Shown: positions 11,392 to 24,044 of the stretch, piece after piece
How the letters are laid out: each line of letters opens with the position of its first letter
Position numbering within the stretch: position 1 is the first letter of the stretch
DNA from: Kalaharituber pfeilii
Lineage: Eukaryota > Ascomycota > Pezizomycetes > Pezizales > Pezizaceae
Direction of reading: 5' to 3'
Assembly: GCA_015179045.1 (NCBI GenBank)
Contig: WHUZ01000003.1
Coordinates: 682,001 to 746,000, forward strand
Length of the DNA stretch: 64,000 nucleotides
The notes under the pieces: model-generated
What the model saw: the letters and a program-made list of their open reading frames with translations, nothing else
What the model was told of the DNA's origin: nothing
The model's database searches: none
Translations under genes and position numbers: made by a program

Positions 11392-14300
11392 ACAGTTGAT
11401 GTGTCCCAATTGTCGAGTAAGCTCAAGGCGCCCACCACCACGCGCCCGTTTGTCTTGCATTGGCGTTCGCTTTCAGTTAGCCATGTGCGCTGTGGAAGCG
11501 TGCAAAAGACGTGCGCAAAAGCGCAAAATAACCTGTGGGTTTGTCGGAGCGTGGAAGCATCTGGAACGGCGCCAGGGCCAAGCAGTGCGGGCTTGGCGTG
11601 GCTTGGCGTGGCTTGGCTGCGCTATCGTGCGCAGGCACTCGCTTGCTCACGGGGTCGCAGCAGCCATGCATCCCGCCCGCCGGTGATGTCACGGCGTCTG
11701 CGTCTGCATTTGGCGGCTTAGCAATCCAATTTCAAATGCCCTTCCTCCTCCCCGTCCCGTCCCCACCGTTCCCCCTGCCTCGCCCTCCCCACCGCCCCCC
11801 TGCCTCCCCCTCCATATCCGATGCGCATGATCCCAGCTGCGGGCACACGTCCGGAGTTTCACCGGAACGAAAAGGCTCCGGCCAAGACTCGACCAGCCCC
11901 CGCCTCGCGCAGGTAGCCCCCACCGAACCCACACTGCCTGCCAGAAGGCGTAAGTGTGGTGGAGCATTGTGTGTGTGGATGGGCTAAACTCCGAGTGGCA
12001 CTTCGCCTACGAGCCAATGAAGCCAAACCGAGGAGTGTATGGGCACGAGGGGTAGTACAGGCTATTGATGATGATAATGGAACAGCAGGCCAGGTATGCC
12101 ATTTACATCATTGAAATTGGTGGGATGAATGCGTAACGGACAACGTCAGCTAGAGTAGAGTACAGCCCGGCTGCGCACCGCTGCCCCGGTAGAATGGTGT
12201 GAATTGTGTCCCAGGGGAGCGTGTCCCGAAGGAATGCACGTACAGACACTTTCCGTCGTCACACACATACAATCTAATTGCGCCTCTTCCCTTGGTTCGT
12301 TCCACACTCTCACCTATTTGGCCTGTTCTTGGGCCATATAAAATGCGCAATCCACGCTAGCGAATCTCCCGCACAGTTCGGGATCGCCGAATGACTCAAG
12401 CTTTCTTGGAAAGGAGAGGAAGAAGGGAGAAAAGAAACATACTTGGTATCAGGATTTTGTTGGTATACTTAAAGGACTAACAGGATGTCTGTTACCCTTA
12501 CTATAGCCATGACCTCCTTCGTGAAGATAATCAACTGTAAGCTGGTGATTGCCAGTCAAACCAGTTATTATACTCTAATCTCAAGTTAAGAGCCGCTTGG
12601 GTGTCATGTGAAGTTTCTCACAATGCCAACTGGTGCCGGCGGACTCGACCTTTCTAACTTCTCCACTTTGTAGACGTAAACTACGAACTTGCCTACTTTG
12701 GAGATAACAGTAGCATAAGACCCTACAGAGCGGCAGAAAGCACATCATTCAAGGAGATTTCAAAGTAAAATACGTTAATCATATTACTGTATCTCACAAC
12801 ATACTCACAAACCACAAAAGAAAAATATATATGCCCCCCCAACCCCAAACACATAGACGCACACACACGCACACACACACACACGCACCCCTATATCATC
12901 CCCATAGCCATTTCACAAATTGCAAAACAGTCTCCATCACAAACTTCTAGTGCCCTGCCCACTCGTCCTCGACAGCTACTCTAACAGCTCTCCGCCGAAT
13001 AATACCTTGTGAGAGCAGCGGAAGTAAGCGGAAGAGATACAGCTTGTTGGTTTTTGTTGGAATGCGATAGGTGCTAGGTTTTACTCGAAAACGATTTAGC
13101 AAGGGAGACGAGGCTGGACATGCAGTTTGCTAAGACAACACTCGAACTCGAGTTTAGCACCACCAGACCCTTCAGGACATTGACGATCTCTTTAAATTGG
13201 TAGATTGGCTACAGCATGCGGCCGTGGAGCCTTTGTTCCTGTAAGGGTGAAATTTAATTTGGTATAGATGTGAGGAATGGCGGCACTTACAGAGGTGAAT
13301 ATATCCAAGTTGAGGGTAACGGCTAGAATCAAGTATTCACGATGCCAAGTTCGCACCGTTTGACTTCAGAAGAACAGCCTCATAATCAACATATGTAGCC
13401 AAAGCACAGCAACTTGTCGGCCTTTTCCCTTACTTCCCTCACTAACCGAAAATAAGTCCACCAACTCATCAGTACACACATAACTGATCTTCCTCCTTTG
13501 TAGCTCTAGCTTACTGGTGCTATATGCGTATTTACGCCAGAGGATGAGACGGCTTGCCCACCTTCGCTGGGGTAAAGTCATCCTTAAGGGTTATTGGAAC
13601 TTGAAGAAAATATCTTGAATTATGTAGTAGACTTCGTATAGTATTGTTCACTCTTATGACTTGTGTATTAGATGTGCGATATGTGCTCCTAACATCCACC
13701 TATTTATAGACATGAGCTGCTAGCAAATTGGAACTAGTTAACCACGAGCGGTCTCGTCTAAAGCTCCATCGACATAAATTTTCGGATTTGAGATTGGTTG
13801 AGGGAAACTGCTGTAGGTGGGCCTTGTCTGCTTGGAACTCTTTGGGGGAGGAAGCGTGTCAACAGCGAGTAACAAATCGTGCTGAGTACGATAAGCACAA
13901 GTGTCGGCACCTGTGGGGTATCGGCACGAATTAGCTGTATTGCGTTCGGGATTTTAGATTGCAATTGAGTTAGAATTTCGGTATCCTGGAGGTACGCCGT
14001 GTATAAAATGCAACGTCCTCTGAATAATTGCACATTGAATAGTTGGCTTAAGCAGTTTATGAAACGACTTCAAGGCGTCCACGAGGCGCAGCCAGTGTAT
14101 CTTGGATGCCAGAGCGAGTTCCTTCGAGCAAGTCATCCACCAAGTTTACTCCTTGCGCGGACCACATTTTCCATGCCTCTTTCCTGCTTTCGGCATCTAA
14201 ACTATCTGATCCTCCAACATTATCCAAAACGCTTCCAGCTCTCTAAATACCGTTGTATTTACCTCGAAACTGCGCCGTACTAAGAGACCATTGAGATACC

Positions 14301-15863
14301 AGATGAACACTGCCCACGGGTTTTCAAAGGCTGTTTGCTGGGAGACGATTTCGAAGTAGTTGGAATCCAGAATCCCCAATATCAGCCAGCATCAATTCAT
14401 AATATCATCCACAACTTTTGCGACTGTGGAGTTTTCTCCACAGTTGGTATACGTGTTACTATAGTTGCTGTCAGCTGCCCATGGTCATGTGTCTATGCGT
14501 TTACCTACAAAGCTGGAAAGAAGTAATTGCAGCCTTCTAGTATCTCCTCAAGCGTCTGGTAATGGGTGTGGCGTAGCAGAACATGATCACCTTACTCTCT
14601 GCAGCTCCCTACAACGCTGAAATCTCTAGATTGCCTCCTCGCCCTCAAACACATCCCTAGCCTCCCAAGCAGCAATATATCCACCCGCTTCAACAGCCTC
14701 TCAGATAGCTTGCGATAATCCTGCCTCATTGCCCCTTCTCCTGCTGTCCAGCCATGAGGCGGGGGTAATTACATACTCTTGCCCTCCTTGTCGCCCCTGC
14801 CGTTCAACTCCCGAGTTGAGGTAGCTTTACCTCGCTGTCGCTCCCAAGCGTACGGGTTGAAGGCTCATGTCCGAAAGGCTGTTTAAACAGCTGGGCACAT
14901 AACTGTTCCAGAGGCTGGTTAAATGGTTGCTGTAGGGCTGCTCAAGTGGCTAGATTACCCTCAATCCGTGAGCAGGGGCCACTGGAAGAGTTAGAGCACT
15001 ATCTCGAAAGTAATTACCATCAAGTAGTGGGCTAGAAGGCATACTAGAGAGGGGTTCTATGAAGTAGGGTTAACCTTGCCTCTCGTACGCTATCTAAGAG
15101 GCTGTCAAGGTGGTCGATATAGGCTGCTCGAGAGGCTCGACATGGTTGGGTGCGGGTGCATTACTCTCAAATGGCGGGCTGGGAGAGTGGCAAGAGACAA
15201 TCTAGAGATACGAATGGTCTTGTATCAATATTGTATACTGCTGCAAAGGGTATGATACGACGCTCAATCTCTGTACCCCCTCCTACACATGAGTAGCTGC
15301 CGCAGAGGATCTTGCGAATAGACCTGTAAGTGCTCTCGCTGTTGCATATCTATCATTTACTACGGCCATTGACGACTAACATTAGCTATAGGTAGTATCA
15401 TATATATTGGGACCGTTGATAGGCAATATGCAGAAGGTTAAGCGGGAGAGGGGTAAATTGGCCTTTCGATGCTTACATTAATATCTGAGGAGCCTGATAT
15501 TGGATATATGCAGTAAAACATGCGATTAATCTTATGCCAGCGTCATTGTGTCTGTATCAATGTTGTTTTGTGATCGTGCGGCGCATGCGGACTGTTGGTG
15601 ATATATCCGATATGGTATACTGCCAAGACCAGTTTTATGCCACCGCCTGCTCTCATTCACCACCAATCATTCCCCTATCAGACTGTAGCAGACTAGTGTT
15701 GAGCACTTAGAGTTATGCAGGTCCTCTCGTGCCACTATGCATGTCCTGCGGATCAATGTCGCGGGGCACGGAATAGGCATTTTTCCAGCAATCCTCACCC
15801 CGCCAGTTGAATAAACCAGCTCATATTCCAACTTCATGATCACAGCAGTGGCCTTGCGAATGA
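10622..15863. other. long gene-poor spacer
   Basis: More than 5 kb without a supportable gene. It contains a 31-nt poly(T) run (11241-11271), a (CT)n tract (11352-11388), a GC-rich stretch at 11400-11970, and a CA-rich microsatellite near 12850-12890. Between 14870 and 15140 there are irregular repeats of a GGCTG-containing motif. Small open frames occur throughout, but none shows domains or splice-consistent extension. Confidence 0.45.
11241..11388. repeat. poly(T) run and (CT)n microsatellite
   Basis: Thirty-one consecutive T at 11241-11271, then T/C-rich sequence, then about 18 CT dinucleotides at 11352-11388. This is simple sequence with no coding content. Confidence 0.95.
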
Positions 15864-16937
15864 ATGGGCTCCATCCTCAACAACCCGCAGCACAGGCTAG
15901 CCTGTATGGCTTTGTTCCGCTACATGTCATTTCTAGGATCAAGATGCTAATTGCCTGCCGCAGGTCGTGCTCTCTATAAGGCTTTCCTCTCCCATTGCCG
16001 GCTGTTACCCTCCCAGACACTCCAGCAGGATGCATTCAAACATATCAAGAAACAATTCCAGCAACATAAAAAACTCCAAACCGTGAGGAATGTGCAAACG
16101 GTTTTGCTGAACGCATATCGGGTAGATACTCATTCCATCCTCGAATTGTTCAATGCAATTGCACCAGAAATACTAAAATGTACCTCTGTATGGACAAAGC
16201 AAGAAGGGCTTCTACGGAGGGCAGCTTCAGGAGACCCCGTCTCCCTAAAAATAGTGGAAGCTAACGTGGAGGCATTATCTGCGCCTCCCAAACCCAAGCC
16301 CCCTCCAAAGCCCAAACCACCTCCAGCACCTGTCCTCAGCCGACTAGAGAAGAAACGACTCAAAAAAGAAAAGAGAAAAGCCAAACGAATCGCCCTATGC
16401 GGACCTCCTCCTCCTCCTAAAGTCAGAAAAGGGCCTCGGATATGGCAGCCTCAACGCTACCTGGTCCCCATCGCTGCCTCTGCGAATGGCTTCCCTCTAT
16501 TGCGACGTCGTGGAGAACCAACACCACAGCATGTCGCCCTGACGATCAAGAACCTTATCAAGGTTCGACAGAAAAGACAAGATTATTTAGACCTGCTGAA
16601 TGACTACCTTGAAATCGCGAATGGAGAGGATGATTGGGATGATCTAACAGCAAGGTACTTGCCAGAATCTAGTGGGGATCCTAATGAGATCACGTGGACA
16701 GAAGATATGGTAGAGAGTATAAAATATGTTAGTGATGCCATGAGGAGAAGGGATATAAAAAACAAGCAATTGGCGGACAAGTTTTGGGATCTCGAGATGA
16801 AAGCTAAAGAGAAAAGCAGAGCAATCATTCAGGCACGGCGAAGGGAAAGGCACAGGCGGGCACGGCATAACAAGGCTCGGCGAAAAGCCCTTGCAAAACT
16901 ACAGCAGGCTAGCAGCCTACCACATACCGTTGAATGA
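15864..16937 (+). CDS. LYR-motif (Cup1-like) protein
   Basis: Member of the Complex1_LYR-like group related to fungal Cup1-like proteins; LYR proteins usually act in mitochondria in Fe-S delivery or complex assembly. Proposed exons are 15864-15903 and 15964-16937 (337 aa). The frame is closed by a TAA just 5' of 15951, but a textbook acceptor (branch gctaat, then cag at 15961-15963) opens it. Joining to ATG at 15864 gives MGSILNNPQHRLA in front of the motif. The motif itself reads ALYKAFL, so the usual Arg is Lys. A proline/lysine-rich linker (PPKPKPPPKPKPPP) at about 120-135 separates the helical N-terminus from a long charged region. The last 60 residues are very Arg/Lys-rich and predicted helical. 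The short first exon is inferred. No clear targeting presequence is visible, so the compartment is uncertain. Confidence 0.75.
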
Positions 16938-17561
16938 AAAGAGCAGCTGTGAAGAGATTCTTGGCATAACAGCACAGAGGTTTTACTTTACTGTTGAGGC
17001 TCATCAGTTGAAATCACCTTTATTGGCTCTAGAGCTGACATTTATTGCACTCTGCAGCCATAATAACGCTCGAGGATCATTGTGCTGAGAACGGATAAGG
17101 CTTTTCATCTTTCAAATCTTATTCGATCTCAACGACGGTCAACGAGACTGTGGCCAATCTTATTCCGCTTTTTCAGCATTTCTTTCACTAGTTTTTCTTT
17201 TTTACATATTTTCTTTTTCCATTTCCTTTTTATTCATGTACCCCAGAGATCGAATAGTGTATACAGAAGGAATACAATTATGGAATAATCATGAATATCG
17301 ACCCAACAAACTCCAATGGAATCCGGTTAAAAAGTTACAGTAACATGTACACTGTGATATATACCCATGCAAGTTTTTTTCTTAAAAAAAAAGGGGAGAG
17401 AGCAGAAAGAGAAAATATATTCACGGGAAGAGATGATAGGACCGCAAGATAGAAAGATATGCCCATGAACAACATTAAGTTTAAGAAGATGAATGGACAG
17501 GCTGAAGCAACAGAAATATTCATAAACAAAGAAAAACACCTGAAAGTGCGCCTGTAACATG
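16938..17561. other. convergent 3' spacer
   Basis: Lies between the ends of the LYR-motif gene (+) and SCAP (-). T-rich around 17160-17240 and otherwise featureless. It probably carries both polyadenylation regions. Confidence 0.5.
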
Positions 17562-20500
17562 TTACCTCCGGTGATATTTTTTTCTATGCGTCGGAGCTTT
17601 GATGTCATCATCATCATCGTCATCATCATACCTCTCGTTCCCAATCAGTAATACCTTGATAGCATTCCCAAATCCAACGGCAATCGAACGTTGGCCTATT
17701 CGAGTGACAGGTCCAGTACGGCTCACAAGGAGCCCCTTATCAAGCGTCTCACCAGGTAATTCCGAGAGCCGATACTGAGTAACGACTCCATCGAACGACA
17801 TTGTCCATGCTTCCCACTCATCTTCATCATCGCTCAAGGCTGCTCGTTTCTCTTTCTTCCGTCTTTGCCTGAGACTTGTTACTTCTCTTAGTGCGCTGCC
17901 ATTGTAATCATCAGAGCTTTCCGAATCTTGCGCAAGGTCGATTCGTCGAATTCCAGCGACTGAATTCAAAGCTGTTGGTTCCCACCCCTCAACGTTTTCC
18001 ATCCAATGCATTGTCTCCTGGATATATTCAAACCCATAGCATTTATTCTCTCGCTTATCTCTCTCTGCGCGTAAACAGATATATTTTGATCGCACATTTG
18101 CAGCAACAAAAGTATGCATGATGAACATTCCAGACTCTCTTTCTGTATATGCAATGGAGAATGATTCTACAGAAGGACAACCACAGTGAAGGCACGTTCG
18201 TCGTTTGGCGTGGAATGCTCTAAGCGTATTTGCCTTAAATTGGCCAATTTGGAAAGATTTGACTATGTTACCTAAACAATAATTAGTGAAAACAGTGCAC
18301 AGAATTGCTCAAAAACCTTACCTGATAGAAGATCGACCAAATCGACGTTGCAGGCTCTTGAGCTGACAACCATGCCGAGAACGGGAAGCGGAATTATGGT
18401 GCACGGTTCTGAAAGTAGTTCTCCGCCAATGATTGAGGGATTATAGAGTTCCTCAGTAAACCATTCACCGTGAGGCCTGTATGTGACAAAGAGCTTTCCT
18501 TGTTGACAAGCTGTGACTATCCGTAAAGACATCTTATATGTTGAGACCCCATGCGACGATGACACTATGATACCATCGCATATTTTATGATGATAAATCT
18601 GTCCTGTTAAGATGTACACCTCGTAGAGCCAACCATCCTGTCGCACAACTATAAGCCTGGGACCTCCGCACGCGTTGTCTTCGTGTCGTGGTGCAAAAAA
18701 GAGAGCACTTGGGGTTTGTCCGCGGAGACCCAATGCAACGGATTTGTAAAAACTGCTCTCTTTGACTTGCCAGAAGGATATCCTCCCAGACCTTGGCGCT
18801 ATTGCCAACCATTGCCCAAGATTGTCCATTGCAAGTCCCATGATTGGCCATAGCAAGTGTTCAGAGCAAGCAGGACTTATAATATCCTTAGTAGGGCCCC
18901 ACTTGCCTCTCAAGTTCCAGACGACTATTCGGCGGTCTAATCCAACGGATGCAACAATACCCTTTGGAGAAGCAACAATCATTACCACATCCAGAGAATG
19001 ACCTTCATATAGTGTTTGCGTGGTTAGAAGGGGGCCCTCCTCGCCTTCAAAGCCATATAGTTCATCCGGGAGTTCCTTTAGTAACAGGTGATTCATTAAT
19101 AGGGTCACACCCGCTGCGGACGCAACAACTGTCAGGATAAATGGCAAAGAGTGATCTTTTAGAGCATCTAAGTCCTTAAAGTTTATGAAATCCGAAAATA
19201 TCTTTCTGGCCCTAACTCTATTAGATCCTTTCAAGACAACAAACAAGGGTTCATAGACTTTTGCGATCAATCGATGTCCTCCCGGTTTCAGATTCTGAAT
19301 CAGCTCCCTGCCAGTGAGCTGGTCCTGGAGGGATAGCCACGAGGTCGGAGTGCGTGCCTGGTTCAAAGGCATATTTGTTGGCAGGGCATAGGCTTCCGGT
19401 GATCCACGAGGCGGAAAATTTTCAAGAAGCGTCTGGAAGGTACGCCATGGTGATTCATTATCGAAAAAATGCATATTGAGTGCTATGAGCACACAGATCA
19501 TCTAAGCCCGTCAGTCATCAAATCTTGGGAGTATTCGAGGAGGGCAGTTACAATAGCTGAACCCGCGATTCGTGTACTCACAGGCGTTCCTTGCACAAGT
19601 CGATTTAAACCGGTTTGGCGAGGGGAAGAAGCTCGATTATCCCATTTCGAATCCGGGTTTGAGAGATTTGTTTTGTCCAGAAAATCTTGAAGTTCTAAAC
19701 GGCGAACGTCGACACTGAGAACTGCGAGGAAGTATGAAAAGTGTAAGAAGAAGTCAACCAGTAAAGCAATCCCTGCGAACCAGCAAAATTCGGTGACTGC
19801 TGGAACAGATATTCGTCCAATTATAGCTAAGATGACGATATCAGTGATTACCGCTACTGTAGAGAGGAAGCCAACCTCTCCCACCGCAGTAGCAATACGA
19901 ATAGTAGTTGATTGCTCGGCTGGGGTTTCTTTCACTGCATTCATCAGCCGGACCCTATACAGTTAATCAGCATTTATCTTCTGGTGGCAGATGCAAGCCA
20001 TGAAACATACATGTTTTCCACTCCAATAACCATTACAACAAATGGAAAAACTTCACGAGGAATATGGGAGACGGGGAATTTAAGGAAAGCCAGAATAGTA
20101 AAACTAGACATTACTGACGCAGCCAGCTAAAGATACTCTCAAGGTCAGAGAAAAATAATGCCTTTTACAGGATATGATGTTCCAGACCTGAGTGATGATA
20201 GCCAAAACCAAGCCTGTCCGAGACTTTACTGTGCCAGCCCTGTTTAATTGTACGTAGAGGTATGCAATTGTAATAGTATAACATGACATGAGAACCAAGT
20301 AATCTGCAGTGCTCATTGGTTGAAAAAAAAACTGTAAAGTAAGCCGTTAGTAGGATAATAACTTAATCAAATAAACAGAAATCAGGGCATACTTCATAGA
20401 AGGTATTTCTTTTCACTTCTCCATGAGAAGGATATATCTCGTATTTTCCAAGGGAATAGGCATCCGATGCTAGATCGGCTGCTCGTTGATCCCATAGTTC

Positions 20501-21274
20501 CCCAATCTGAGAATCTGCGCTATAGAAAAGACTGATAACCAAGGCATCTGCAGCGACCAGTCGGTGATGCGAAAATAACTTGCCCGCAAAAACTGAACTC
20601 CAATGCAAGGTCATATTTAGAGGTGATACTCGCATAAAACCAGTGTTTACAGTATCCAAAAGATCTTTGTCATCCTGGATGGCAGACAGCGAGCAGTTCC
20701 AATAAAGTAACGGTGAGTGAAAGAAAGTGCCTTGATGTAATGCGAAAGAGCCATTCATCAAAAAGCGAGAAAGTTGCCGATTTTCTTCCGTAGTATATCC
20801 TGTCTGAAAGTTTTCAGGGCCTGCCATTGTATTGCATGCGATGCCCGGACCTAGCAGTGCTTCCTGAACCTTCAGTGCCTCCTTTACAACTTCCGGTATC
20901 AACGCCCCCATATATGAACCTTGAACCCATGCCTGCTTGATAGCAATATCCGGCACAATGTCGACAGAGGAGAATTGTCGGGCAGAGGTCCAAACATGAT
21001 GTGGTACCGAAGGGAGTCCAGGCGACGTTGATGTGTAAAGAAGGAAAAACGGGTAGGAGAGTATGACCGCGCATGTTACTGAGAGAACGATATACCGTAC
21101 AGGCTGTCTTGCTACCTGGCATCCAACTTTGTAGAACGTCGTCCGTAGCAGGGAATTGGGTGCAAGCCGAGGCGGTTCCGCCGTGTGTCTAAGAGGCGAT
21201 ATCAATGCCCAAAACTGTAGTCGCAGCTTAGCGATACACACTGCCTAACAGTAGAGAAAGACGAAGTGTACCAT
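17562..21274 (-). CDS. scp1: SREBP cleavage-activating protein (SCAP)
   Basis: Polytopic ER/Golgi sterol sensor that escorts SREBP for proteolytic activation. Exons on the minus strand are 21274-21272, 21214-20393, 20331-20188, 20126-20011, 19954-19582, 19501-18322 and 18271-17562. They total 3348 nt, giving 1115 aa in frame. The first coding exon is only the ATG: the long exon has no start, and ATG|gtacac...acag|TTT gives MFWALISPLRHTAEPP, matching the usual N-terminus in position. TM1 is at about residues 41-60, followed by a ~220-residue lumenal loop with several N-glycosylation sequons. The sterol-sensing domain covers about 280-455, including the hallmark FPFVVMVIGVENM block. The C-terminal half is WD40-type, with EGHSLDVVMIVASPKGIVASVGLDRRIVVW split here only for reference as EGHSLDVVMIVASPK then GIVASVGLDRRIVVW. 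The tail has a charged SDDEDEWEAW segment and ends in a run of eight aspartates and a His/Lys-rich tip. No SREBP gene is in the window. Confidence 0.92.
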
Positions 21275-21810
21275 ATGTAACTTAGTACTGTATCAACAGA
21301 GACATGAGTTTAAATCTAAAGAATAAGCACCGCGGTCCGAATAACAAGCTTTGCAAGCCTTTCTGACAATGGAATTGAACGTTGAGGTGAATACCAAACT
21401 ACAATCCCGTCCTTGTTATTCTGTTCAGTTCAATCCAACTCAGAACGAGTTCTATTTGGACCGGATATTAGTAACCGTATTTAACTGAACTGGATTATGG
21501 CTCGGAGAAGGGAGGGCAAAAGGTAGGATGTGCAGTGGGCAGTGGTCGTCGTGGTTGATGGGAAGAAGGAGGGGGGGAGGGGGAGGAGGAGGAGGAGGAG
21601 GAGGAGGAGGAGGAGGGGGAGGGGTGGTGGCGGGAGTAGGAAATTTAGGAAACGTTTCGTAGAGACCAGACATGAATGCATTACCTCAAGACGTTTCCTA
21701 TGTCGTAGTACAGTACCCAACCCGAATTGGCGGACTTTCTCACCAGATGTTGGGTCTTTCCTTTTTTCTTTTACCCTTCCTCCTTTTATTCTTTTCTTTT
21801 TTACACACAC

Positions 21811-21847
<37 letters not shown>

Positions 21848-24044
21848 CCTTTGATTTCTTTACTTTTTCGCTGATGTGTGGTACCTGGGGTGTGAAAGCA
21901 CGGCGCGGTGATGCTTGCTTTGGAGGGCAGCACCGGCTGAGCTAGGTATTTGACAAGTGTCGATGCGTTGGTGCGGGCTTTCCGACCGAATTTCTGGGTA
22001 CAGCTCGATGATGTTGAAGGGCCAGGCGGGAAGGGCAGGGGGCCAGGGCGGGGGGCGGCGCCTGGAGGAGGGCTGTCGGTCTCGAGAGGCTGTTCGTAAG
22101 TACGGCACGGTATGATCCCAGGACGATGCCGTCTATGCAGTGATTGAGTGCTGCACGCACTCACTCGCTCACTCACTTAACTGTGCAACCATGGGCCATG
22201 GCCACCTCGTGCGACGGCCTTCCCCCCGGAGTCCACTACTAGGCCCTCTGCAACTGCCATCGACTTCGTTTTTCATTCATTCATTCATCCTTCTTTCTTG
22301 CCTTTTTTAATTCTATTTGCCCTTCAGGGCCTGTTCTTTTCAGAACCTTGCCCTTGCCTTCACGGGCGATCTAGATATGATGCTCCAACACCCCGATCCT
22401 GCGGGCCCGCCTCACGTGAGGACGATGCGAGTAATACTTAACTTAGGGCTTCATCAGTGCCTCTGCGCCAAGCCGCTGCCCTTGCTAGCACGGACACAGA
22501 ATTGCAGCCCTCGCGCTGCAGCGCTGCATATGTAGGTCGAACTTCGGCGCCAAGGCTGAATTTTCATTGCGAGAGAGAAATGCATGCAGATGCAAGAGCT
22601 AGGAAGTCCTTCTCGTATTCAAAGTAGACTGAGAACTAACAAGAGGTACTCAGTACTTGTACTCGAGTACATACATCTTAGCGCCACATGCATCTTGTGC
22701 CTCCCCCCCCCCCCTCCAAGTAAGGCCGCTCCCAAATTGCTATACTTCCAGTCTCACCAAATACAAACCTCAACAAACCAATAACCCAAACTGTCCATGA
22801 GATGGGCACTATGCAGAGGGGTTTGCGAAAAGCGATATGGACGCCGCTGCTTGAACTGCCCCCCCGCTTTACTCTGAAGGTCTCGGAACAATTCTCTTGG
22901 CGGACTGACAAGGCAAAAAAGAAAAACATTAAATTGTCTGCCTCAGATACATATTCTTCCTTACCAGATTGCTGTAATGACAAGGACACCGCATATTGGA
23001 TAGTTTCTTAATGTCGAGCCCAAAGCGGGCTGTAATCTATCTGGTTACAAGACTAGCTGCAGCCCTCTTGCGGTAGGGCGAGGACCCTCTTCGGCGATCT
23101 TATGATGTATGTACTTGAACTGCGTTAGTACCTTAGCTGGAACAAGAACAACTCACTGTCAATTAATACAAGCAGTAGCCCCCCATACCACATGCACAAG
23201 TGCTAATGCAATGGCGGTTCTCAGAATGGAGAAGCAAGGTACATATATTATGTAAGTACGGGTGGTTTGTAAGTACGGTCTGAGGCTATGTAAGTACTCA
23301 CAGTCAACGGGAACGGGTGCATACAATAGGTGGGAGCGACAATTTAACGATTCATGATAGTCCAACGCATTGCTAGAGTTTACCAGTACCAATCCAAATT
23401 TGCGTGCGGATTGAGTCAATCGTGCTAGTCTAGTCAATCATGCCATGGAAGCAACTTGCAGTGCTGGCCCAGCATTGGATATCTAACGTATGCACGTTTC
23501 ATGAATACTGGTATGTAGATCGATGCTGGAGAGCGGTCCGGGGATGCAGGAGCATCCAACCGCACTGGAACTACGCGAAGATGTTTGTTGACGCCTGACC
23601 CTTGCTGTGTACCCGTACCCAGAGCCCGTGTATACCTGCCTAATCTTAATGCAATATTGGTCCTCATTCCCTAGTCTGGTTGGCACCTCATTCTCTCGTC
23701 TATTCTATTCTATTCGACTTGGGCTAAGATGTATGCTTATACATGTCTGGACGCAACTTGACGAGACCCTTGTACTCGACTACTCCACACCCTAGTCTCA
23801 AGCCAGTGCTACACGAGACTTGGTGCTACCATTCTCGTGCCCAGACTCTGTGCTACCCCAGAACTGCAGCACTCATTCCGTCATTATTTTTTTTTTTTTG
23901 TGTAAAAGCGAAGGTGCTAAGCCGCATCAAACTTTAAGCGTTACGAAACGCTTCAGGCCCCTCATCCCTCTTCTGCAAACACTATGATAACAATATCTAG
24001 CCTCGTCCCCAAGCGTTTGTAGAACAATATCAGACCACAGCGCA
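21275..24044. other. spacer between SCAP and the ankyrin pseudogene
   Basis: Divergent intergenic region. It holds a (GGA)n tract at 21566-21625 and a poly(T) run of about 36 nt near 21812-21847. There is a C10 run at 22706, and a short poly(T) at 23887. The Ser/Pro or Lys-rich frames crossing the simple repeats are artefacts. No gene is supported. Confidence 0.45.
21566..21625. repeat. (GGA)n purine tract
   Basis: Imperfect GGA repeat of about 60 nt located ~300 nt upstream of the SCAP start codon. The strand asymmetry (all purine on +) could favour unusual DNA structure. Confidence 0.9.
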
